Shown one piece after another: positions 58,355-64,000 of a stretch of 64,000 nt of DNA. The translations under genes were made by a program, and so were the position numbers. The stretch's first letter is position 1, and each line of letters opens with the position of its first letter. Source of the DNA: Piscinibacter gummiphilus (GTDB taxonomy: Bacteria; Pseudomonadota; Gammaproteobacteria; Burkholderiales; Burkholderiaceae_C); NCBI RefSeq assembly GCF_032681285.1, contig NZ_CP136336.1, positions 3,521,001 through 3,585,000 of the forward strand, in the 5' to 3' direction. The notes below the pieces were generated by a model. That model did not search any database. It had not been told where the DNA came from and was given only the letters and a program-made list of their open reading frames with translations.

Positions 58355-58608
58355 TCGGCGACCAGATCATCGGCCGCGTGGCGGGCGTCGTCGTCAGCTC
58401 AGTGGCTCACGTCGGGCTCACCGTCACCGTCAACGGGCGGCCGGCCAGGCTGGCCATCGTGGCGGAGGATGGGCGCGTCGTGGCCTCTGGCGACGACGTG
58501 GCCAAGGAGGTCGAGGCGGTGGCTGTCAACTCCTACCGCAACCTCATCAAGGGCCAGGGGCACCTGCGCGTCTTCAGCAACGAGATCGCGCAGGACGCCG
58601 CAGCCTGA
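58351..58608 (+). CDS. Small hypothetical protein, last phage gene
   Basis: 85 residues, beta-rich with 'IIGRVAGVVVSSVAHVGLTVTVNGRPARLAIVAEDGRVVASG'. ATGA overlap upstream; a terminator follows. No family recognised. Confidence 0.6.
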   Translation: MIGDQIIGRVAGVVVSSVAHVGLTVTVNGRPARLAIVAEDGRVVASGDDVAKEVEAVAVNSYRNLIKGQGHLRVFSNEIAQDAAA

Positions 58609-58629
58609 CCTGCCACACCCCTCTTCCTG

Positions 58630-58652
58630 GGCCCGCCTCGTGCGGGCCTTTT
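58630..58652 (+). terminator. Rho-independent terminator at the phage end
   Basis: GGCCCGC, loop CTCGT, GCGGGCC, then TTTT. It ends the last plus-strand phage operon; phage-like gene organisation stops here. Confidence 0.85.
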
Positions 58653-58666
58653 CATTGGCACAATGG

Positions 58667-58800
58667 GCTTTCGCTAGGGGTGCTGGCTTCGGCCGGCTGA
58701 GACAGTCCCTTTGAACCTGATGGCTGAGGCGGCTCGCCGCCACACGCCGGGTCGCGCATGTTTATGTGCGCGATTCGAGGCAATCCTCGCGCAGGGAAGC
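58667..58800 (+). promoter_or_regulatory. TPP-riboswitch-like leader with enlarged 3' arm
   Basis: CTGAGA at 58697-58702 and ACCTGAT at 58715-58721 follow AGGGGTGC, the thi-box 5' half. P1 is formed by GCTTTC (58667-58672) and GGAAGC (58795-58800). The 3' half is unusual: about 60 nt with hairpins (TCGCGCA...TGCGCGA) are inserted before 'GCGCAGGGAAGC', and the typical ATAATGCC segment is not seen. It precedes the TonB-dependent receptor. Confidence 0.6.
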
Positions 58801-58854
58801 AAGCACCCGACCAGACGGTGCCCGCCGACCTGCCATCGCTTACGGACACACACG

Positions 58855-60975
58855 ATGGCCTCCCTTCGACCTCTTCGCACACCCGCCGCAGCTGCCGCCT
58901 CGCTGCTGTGCAGCTGGGCCTTCGGACAGACACAAGCCTCCGCCACGCTGCCGGCCGTCACGGTGACCGGCCGCAGCGACCCGGTGGTGTCAGTCTCCGG
59001 CTGGGGCACCACGCTCTTGTCAGAGACACCGCTGCAGGCGAGCGTCTTCACGACTGCGCAGATGAAAGACCGCGGCATGCAACGCCTCGCCGACGTGGTG
59101 AAGGCAGACGCCAGCGTCAGCGACGCCTACAACTCCGAGGGCTACTGGGACTCGCTCACCGTGCGCGGCTTTGCGCTCGACAACCGCTTCAACTACCGCC
59201 GAGACGGCCTGCCGATCAACGCCGAGACGTCGATCCCACTCGACAACAAGGAGCGCGTCGAGATCCTCAAGGGCACCAGCGGGATGCAGAGCGGCACCAG
59301 TGCTCCCGGCGGGCTCGCCAACATCGTGGTCAAGCGGCCTCTGGCACAAGCCTCGTACAACGCCACGCTCGGCTGGCGTGAACGCAACTCGACCCTGGCG
59401 GCCGCGGACCTGAGCCAGCGTTTCGGCGGCGATGCGTTCGGTGCTCGCCTCAACCTCGCCTATGAGGATCTCGACCCTCAACTGCGCCGTGCTCAAGGCA
59501 AACGCCACCTGGCCGCACTGGCGGCCGACTGGCGCCTCACGCCTGCCACCCTCCTTGAAGTGGAAGGCGAGACGAGCCGCCGGTCACAGCCGAGCCAACC
59601 CGGATTCAGTCTGCTTGGCGACCGTCTGCCCCCGCCGAGCGACCCACGCATCAACCTGAACAACCAATCGTGGTCGCAACCCGTCGTGATGGATGCCAAC
59701 ACGGCATCGCTGCGCGTGACCCACAAGTTCGACAGCTGGCGTCTGAGCCTGCACGGCGTCACGCAACGCCTGCGCACCGATGACCGGCTCGCCTTCCCTT
59801 ACGGCTGCTATCCGGTCGGTGATCGCTACTGCAACAACGGGACCTACGATCTCTACGACTACCGCAGTGAGAACGAACGCCGCCGCAGCGATTCGCTGGA
59901 AGCGGCAGCGCATGGTGAGTTGAAGATCGCTGACATGCAGCACCACTGGTCGGCGGGCCTGCTGCAAACGCGGGTGAAGAACCGCTTCGGCGCACAGAGT
60001 TTCGACCTCGCCGGCACCGGCAATGTCGAGGGCACCCTCGGCACGCCTCCGAACGATCCGCGCACCAGCCCAAACACCGACCGCGACGAGCGCAGCAGCG
60101 AACTCTTCGTGCGGGACATGGTCAAGCTCAACGAGCACCTCGGTCTGTGGCTTGGGTTGCGCCACACGAGGCTGAAGCGTTCGTCGATCACGACCGACGG
60201 CAACGACCCCACGAGCTTCGAGCAAGCGTTCAACTCACCCTTCGTGGCCACGAGCTACACCTTCGCCCCCAACCAGATGGTCTACGCCAGCTGGGGGCGT
60301 GGCACCGAGAGCGACGCCGCGCCGGGCCGGCTCGAATACACCAACCACGGCCAAGCCCTGCCCGCCGCGCGCAGCCGTCAGCTCGAAGCCGGGCTGAAGG
60401 TCGGCACGGCGAATGCGGCTTGGGGCTTCGCCCTGTTCGACATCAAGCGACCCGTGTGGGCCGACACCGGCGCTTGCGATGGCACCGATGACAGCTGCAC
60501 CACGGTGCTCGATGGCTTCGCTCATCACGAGGGGCTGGAAGGCAACGCTGCGTGGCGCACTGGTGCCTGGAATTTCCTAGGCAGCCTCCAAGCTCTGCGC
60601 GCACACCGTCATGACAGCACTACCGACCCCGCCGTGAACGGCAAGCGGCCGACCAACGTGCCCCTGCGCACCGCCAAGTTCCAGGTGCGCTATGACGTGC
60701 CGCAAATCGCAGGTTTCAGCACCCAGGTCGACGTGCTGGCCGTCGGCGACCGCGCGGTGCTCCCCGACAACAGCGTGAAGATTCCAGGCTACGCCGTGAC
60801 CGATCTCTCGCTCAGGTACGCACAGCGAGGCGCAACAGCCCTCACTTGGCGCCTCGGTGTCGACAACGTGTTCGACCGCCGCGTGTGGCGCGAGTCGCCC
60901 TACCAGTACGGCCATGTCTACCTGTACCCGCAGGCGGCACGCACCTTCCGCGCATCGGTTGAGGTGAGCCTTTAA
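58855..60975 (+). CDS. TonB-dependent outer-membrane receptor
   Basis: 706 residues from ATG 58855 (an upstream TTG frame lies inside the riboswitch-like leader). A signal peptide of about 28 residues is followed by a TonB-box-like 'LPAVTVTGRS', then a plug domain with 'NRFNYRRDGLPINAETSIPLDNKERVEILKGTSGMQSGTSAPGGLANIVVKRP' (FhuE/FpvA-like pattern) and a 22-strand-type barrel. The sequence style is that of siderophore receptors, but the leader suggests thiamin-linked regulation, so the substrate is uncertain. Confidence 0.88.
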   Translation: MASLRPLRTPAAAAASLLCSWAFGQTQASATLPAVTVTGRSDPVVSVSGWGTTLLSETPLQASVFTTAQMKDRGMQRLADVVKADASVSDAYNSEGYWDSLTVRGFALDNRFNYRRDGLPINAETSIPLDNKERVEILKGTSGMQSGTSAPGGLANIVVKRPLAQASYNATLGWRERNSTLAAADLSQRFGGDAFGARLNLAYEDLDPQLRRAQGKRHLAALAADWRLTPATLLEVEGETSRRSQPSQPGFSLLGDRLPPPSDPRINLNNQSWSQPVVMDANTASLRVTHKFDSWRLSLHGVTQRLRTDDRLAFPYGCYPVGDRYCNNGTYDLYDYRSENERRRSDSLEAAAHGELKIADMQHHWSAGLLQTRVKNRFGAQSFDLAGTGNVEGTLGTPPNDPRTSPNTDRDERSSELFVRDMVKLNEHLGLWLGLRHTRLKRSSITTDGNDPTSFEQAFNSPFVATSYTFAPNQMVYASWGRGTESDAAPGRLEYTNHGQALPAARSRQLEAGLKVGTANAAWGFALFDIKRPVWADTGACDGTDDSCTTVLDGFAHHEGLEGNAAWRTGAWNFLGSLQALRAHRHDSTTDPAVNGKRPTNVPLRTAKFQVRYDVPQIAGFSTQVDVLAVGDRAVLPDNSVKIPGYAVTDLSLRYAQRGATALTWRLGVDNVFDRRVWRESPYQYGHVYLYPQAARTFRASVEVSL

Positions 60976-60994
60976 GCGAGCCAAAAACTATGGC

Positions 60995-61000
60995 TATAAT
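60995..61000 (+). promoter_or_regulatory. -10 box of tRNA-Asn gene
   Basis: Perfect TATAAT 13 nt before the tRNA. The -35 region is weak (TTAAGC at 60972-60977, 17 nt upstream). Confidence 0.65.
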
Positions 61001-61012
61001 GCGCGGCTCTGT

Positions 61013-61088
61013 TCCTCGATAGCTCAGTCGGTAGAGCGCCGGACTGTTAATCCGTAGGTCCCTGGTTCGAGCCCAGGTCGAGGAGCCA
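61013..61088 (+). tRNA. tRNA-Asn(GTT), host
   Basis: 76 nt with full cloverleaf: acceptor TCCTCGA/TCGAGGA, anticodon loop CTGTTAA, T arm, G73 and encoded CCA. A terminator follows. Chromosomal by context. Confidence 0.95.
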
Positions 61089-61095
61089 ACAATTG

Positions 61096-61132
61096 AAGAG
61101 CCGCCCCATCTCCGGATGAGGCGGCTCTTTTC
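61096..61132 (+). terminator. Terminator of tRNA-Asn
   Basis: AAGAGCCGCC pairs with GGCGGCTCTT around a 14 nt loop, ending in a T-run (CTTTTC). Confidence 0.85.
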
Positions 61133-61436
61133 ATTTGCCGAGCCCCCTCGGAAGACAGCGTAGGAGCTGTCCGACACCAGCTGGGGGCTTGTTGCCATTC
61201 CAGCAAAGCGCGACTCCCCAGCATCATGCCGGCCATGATCAAACGCGGACGTGTTGCCAGTCCTCTCAAGTGGCCAGCTGCGCCGGGAGATGTTCCACAA
61301 GTCGTACCGCCCGGTGAATATTGGGTGCTGGAGCGTCTCTCATGGGTGCTGTCGACGCGGCGTGCGGCCACCGCGCCCACACAGCTCAAGTTGCCGCTGC
61401 GCGACTACCACCATCACGTGGGTCGGGGAGGCATCC
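61133..61436. other. Intergenic region before response regulator
   Basis: About 300 bp without a supported gene or clear promoter; open frames in it lack ribosome sites and family patterns. Confidence 0.4.
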
Positions 61437-61952
61437 ATGTCGTCGCAACCCGGTGAAGTTGTGCTCTCGCCGGCGCCGCTCAACGAGATGGCACCGACGA
61501 GAAGGCGAGACCTGAGCCGCATGCCGATTCGGGCGCTGGTGGTCGACGACCATGTCGACGTGGCCAGCACCACGTGCGAGCTGCTTCAGATGCTCGGCTG
61601 CAAGACCGCGGCGGCGTTCGGCGGCATCACCGGGGCCCGCCTGGCGGAGCTCTTCCGGCCGGACATCGTGTTCCTCGACCTTGGCATGCCCGACCTGGAC
61701 GGGGAAGCCGCCCTCACCCGCATCCGCGAGGCGGGCCGTGTCGACGCCCTGTTCGTCTGCATGACCGGACGGGACGACCCCGCGCTTCGGGAGCGAAGCA
61801 TCCAGGCGGGCTTCGATCACTTCCTGACCAAACCCGTCGAACCGGAAGTCTTCGAAAGGCTGGTCAACCAGGTGCGTGACTCGCGGCGCGCGACCCACGC
61901 GCCGGCTCACTTCATCAACAACTCTCGGCCCGCGCGACAAGAGAGTCGCTGA
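61437..61952 (+). CDS. Single-domain response regulator (CheY-like)
   Basis: 171 residues from ATG 61437 with GGGGAGG upstream. Receiver domain from residue about 30: acidic pair Asp37-Asp38 in 'VVDDH', phospho-acceptor Asp81 in 'IVFLDLGMPD', Thr110 in 'CMTG', Lys132 in 'LTKP'. No output domain, so it probably relays phosphate to a partner kinase or regulator. Partner not in the window. Confidence 0.88.
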   Translation: MSSQPGEVVLSPAPLNEMAPTRRRDLSRMPIRALVVDDHVDVASTTCELLQMLGCKTAAAFGGITGARLAELFRPDIVFLDLGMPDLDGEAALTRIREAGRVDALFVCMTGRDDPALRERSIQAGFDHFLTKPVEPEVFERLVNQVRDSRRATHAPAHFINNSRPARQESR

Positions 61953-61978
61953 GGCGCAGGGCATCGTCGCGTGCCTCT

Positions 61979-63160
61979 CTAGAGGCGCTCGACGATGGTG
62001 ACGTTGGCCAGCCCTCCGCCTTCGCACATGGTCTGCAGCCCGTAGCGACCGCCACGCTGGTGCAGCGCGTGCACGAGTGTCGTCATCAGCTTGGTGCCCG
62101 ACGCACCCAGCGGGTGGCCGAGCGCGATGGCGCCGCCGTTGACGTTCAAGCGAGAGGCCTGCCCGCCCGTTACCTGCAGCCACGCGAGCGGCACAGGAGC
62201 GAAGGCCTCGTTCACCTCATAAAGATCGATTTCGTCGATCGAGAGTCCGGCCTTCTTCAAGGCGCGCTGCGTGGCGGGGATGGGCGCCTCCAGCATGATC
62301 ACCGGGTCGTGTCCCATCACGCTCATGTGGTGGATGCGCGCGAGCGGCTTCACGCCCAGAGCCTTGAGGCCGCGCTCGTTGACCACCATCACGCCGCTCG
62401 CGCCGTCGCAGATCTGCGAGGCGCTGGCCGCCGTCACCACGCCGCCTTGCTGCACCAGCTTCACACCCGCGATGCCCTGCAGCGAGACGTCGAAGCGAAT
62501 GCCTTCGTCCACCGTGTGCTGCTCGCCCAGGTCACCCGCCTCGGCGTTGCGCGCGGCCACCGGCGTGATCTCTGCCTCGAAGCGGCCGGCACGCACCGCC
62601 TCGATGGCTCGCTGGTGGCTCTGGAAGGCGTACTCGTCGAGCTGCGCTTTCGAGAGGCCGTATTTCCTGGCGATCATCTCGGCGCCGGTGAACTGGCTGA
62701 ACTCCACGCCGGGGTATCGCTTCTGCATCGCAGGGCTCACGTAGAAGCCGAGGCCATTCTTCGCGGGCAGTGTCATCGGCATGCCCATCGGCACGCGGGT
62801 CATGCTCTCCACGCCCGCCGCGATGACGACGTCCATGCTGCCCGACATGACCGCCTGCGCGGCGAAGTGAAGCGCCTGCTGCGACGAGCCGCACTGCCGG
62901 TCGACCGTGGTGCCGGGCACCGACTCGGGCAGCGTTGACGCGAGGACGGCGTTGCGCCCCACGTTGGCCGCCTGTTCGCCGGCCTGGCCGACGCAGCCCA
63001 TGATGACGTCGTCGATGAGCGCGGGGTCGGCTTTCGTGCGGGCGACTAGCGCGTCCAGCACCTGCGCGGCCAGGTCGGCCGGGTGCCAGCCCGAGAGCCG
63101 GCCGCCGCGGCGACCGCCGGCCGTGCGGGTGGCGGCAACGATGAAGGCTTCTTGTGTCAT
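61979..63160 (-). CDS. Thiolase (acetyl-CoA C-acyltransferase)
   Basis: 393 residues, full length. Nucleophile Cys90 in 'DRQCGSSQQALHFAAQAV', 'NEAFAPVPLAW', 'NGGAIALGHPLGASG' and 'CEGGGLANVTIVERL' with the second catalytic Cys. It catalyses thiolytic cleavage or condensation of acyl-CoAs in fatty acid or related metabolism; the exact substrate cannot be read. Confidence 0.92.
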   Translation of the reverse strand: MTQEAFIVAATRTAGGRRGGRLSGWHPADLAAQVLDALVARTKADPALIDDVIMGCVGQAGEQAANVGRNAVLASTLPESVPGTTVDRQCGSSQQALHFAAQAVMSGSMDVVIAAGVESMTRVPMGMPMTLPAKNGLGFYVSPAMQKRYPGVEFSQFTGAEMIARKYGLSKAQLDEYAFQSHQRAIEAVRAGRFEAEITPVAARNAEAGDLGEQHTVDEGIRFDVSLQGIAGVKLVQQGGVVTAASASQICDGASGVMVVNERGLKALGVKPLARIHHMSVMGHDPVIMLEAPIPATQRALKKAGLSIDEIDLYEVNEAFAPVPLAWLQVTGGQASRLNVNGGAIALGHPLGASGTKLMTTLVHALHQRGGRYGLQTMCEGGGLANVTIVERL

Positions 63161-63392
63161 GAGGAGTCCTCGTGAAGTTCAATTCGACCAGCGCAGCGTA
63201 CTCCGACGGGTTACACGTTCGCTTGGGGAAAGCCACAGATGCGGCCAGTGCCCATCACGTTTTCGGACGCACGCGCAGCAGCGTGTTGACACGGTGGGCC
63301 TGGGCCTCGTCATCAATCAAGGTGATTCGCGCCCGCGACCGCGGGACGATCGTTGAGGCTCCCGTGCAACTGCACATGCGAAGGAGACTCCG

Positions 63393-63779
63393 ATGAGTGC
63401 CACATGGTCGGACAAGCAGGTTTCCTGTATCGCCACCTACAACGTCCTGGAAGGCGACGAACTCCTCAATCAGTTCGACAGGGCATTTCTACCCTTCGAC
63501 AAGGCGGGCAGCGTGCCCCTGCAGCGCCTACCGTGGTTTCCTGACTTCGCTGCAAGCAAGGGGGACATCCACGGACGCGCCGCGCAGACCGCCCGCGCGT
63601 TCTTCAAGTTCATCCTCAAGCTGTACACCAACCGCAAGGAGCGACCGCAGGACGCGGTGGAAAAGATGCTCCGGGCGTTGGGCGACTGCTTCGAATCCAA
63701 GGACGCCACCATTGCAGACCTGGCGCAGACGATCGATTCGTTCTTGAAGTTCAAGGGAGAGCCCGGAGGCCCCCAGTGA
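63393..63779 (+). CDS. Hypothetical host protein
   Basis: 128 residues, GAAGGAGA upstream. 'YNVLEGDELLNQFDRAFLPFDKAG' N-terminus and helical C-terminus. GTGA overlap with the following secreted protein gene. No family recognised. Confidence 0.6.
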   Translation: MSATWSDKQVSCIATYNVLEGDELLNQFDRAFLPFDKAGSVPLQRLPWFPDFAASKGDIHGRAAQTARAFFKFILKLYTNRKERPQDAVEKMLRALGDCFESKDATIADLAQTIDSFLKFKGEPGGPQ

Positions 63780-64000
63780 ACGCCCTGCACTTCGCGAGGC
63801 GCCTCACTGCGTACGCTCTCACCTCCGCATGGCTGGGAGCGCACGCACAGGCAGGGTCTGCTGCTGCCAGCGCGCCCGCAGCCGACAAGAAGCCGTTCAG
63901 CCTTTCAATCAGGCCGGTGGTGCTCGATTCAGCCGACGCGGCAGGAACCGCACTGGGCGTCGACTACGACCTGCAGTACAGCCGCGCCATCTTCGGCCGA
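63776..64000 (+). CDS. Secreted protein, partial at right edge
   Basis: GTG at 63776 overlaps the previous stop. About 75 residues are visible: a signal-like N-terminus with Ala cleavage region ('GAHAQAGSAAA'), then 'KPFSLSIRPVVLDSADAAGTALGVDYDLQYSR', possibly the start of an outer-membrane barrel. Continues beyond the window. Confidence 0.6.
   Translation, partial: MNALHFARRLTAYALTSAWLGAHAQAGSAAASAPAADKKPFSLSIRPVVLDSADAAGTALGVDYDLQYSRAIFGR

Noticed and set aside
58711..58854. N-terminal extension of the TonB receptor from a TTG at 58711
   Set aside because: It would start inside the thi-box structure and place Arg-rich residues before the signal peptide; ATG 58855 gives a clean signal sequence.

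Overview
The window is high-GC DNA. About 58.6 kb of it is a prophage of podovirus type, followed by about 5.3 kb of bacterial chromosome. The host genes (TonB-dependent receptor, tRNA-Asn, response regulator, thiolase) and general codon style suggest a beta-proteobacterium of the Burkholderiales; this is inference from style, not a species call. The phage gene set (large portal protein, N4-gp56-type capsid protein, connector-like proteins, RecT plus YqaJ exonuclease plus SSB, no tape measure or sheath in view) fits a short-tailed temperate phage broadly like the Bcep22 group. That grouping is tentative.

Layout. Positions 1-19250 (minus strand) are the late region, read right to left: a tRNA-like element, holin, endolysin, lipoprotein, small accessory genes, terminase small and large subunits, portal, scaffold, major capsid protein, head and connector proteins, tail fibre and further surface proteins that run off the left edge. 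A divergent promoter region lies at 19370-19575. Positions 19576-35020 (plus strand) hold a long, tightly coupled array of mostly small accessory genes. Recognisable ones are a PAPS-reductase/PP-loop protein, an AlkB-like oxygenase, an RNase H fused to a zinc domain, a C39-like cysteine-peptidase domain and a MazG-like protein. Positions 35017-41440 (minus strand) are the replication block: DnaC-like loader, winged-helix initiator with internal iterons, HU-like protein, DUF1064 and YbcO-like nucleases, an Ntn-hydrolase-like protein. It diverges from an XRE repressor-like gene at 41582. Positions 42030-43491 are about 1.45 kb of non-coding DNA with its own promoter, holding tRNA-Ile (interrupted by 100 nt), tRNA-His, tRNA-Arg, degenerate tRNA-like elements and a series of 13-17 bp inverted repeats, as expected of a large structured RNA. 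Positions 43538-58608 (plus strand) carry RdgC, an SPFH lipoprotein, a ParB-like protein, RecT, YqaJ, SSB, an HNH protein, an NTP-pyrophosphatase and an RtcB RNA ligase. A terminator at 58630-58652 closes the phage; the host begins with an atypical TPP-riboswitch-like leader.

How it fits together. Most phage transcription units start at sigma70-like promoters (TTGACA, 17 nt, TANNAT) whose spacer or upstream flank carries AAAC-x-x-TTTG or AAACTTTCTG motifs. One regulator, plausibly the XRE protein at 41582, may control them together. The most unusual content is the tRNA / structured-RNA locus combined with a phage-encoded RtcB ligase, which suggests RNA processing, repair or splicing. No integrase is visible in the window.
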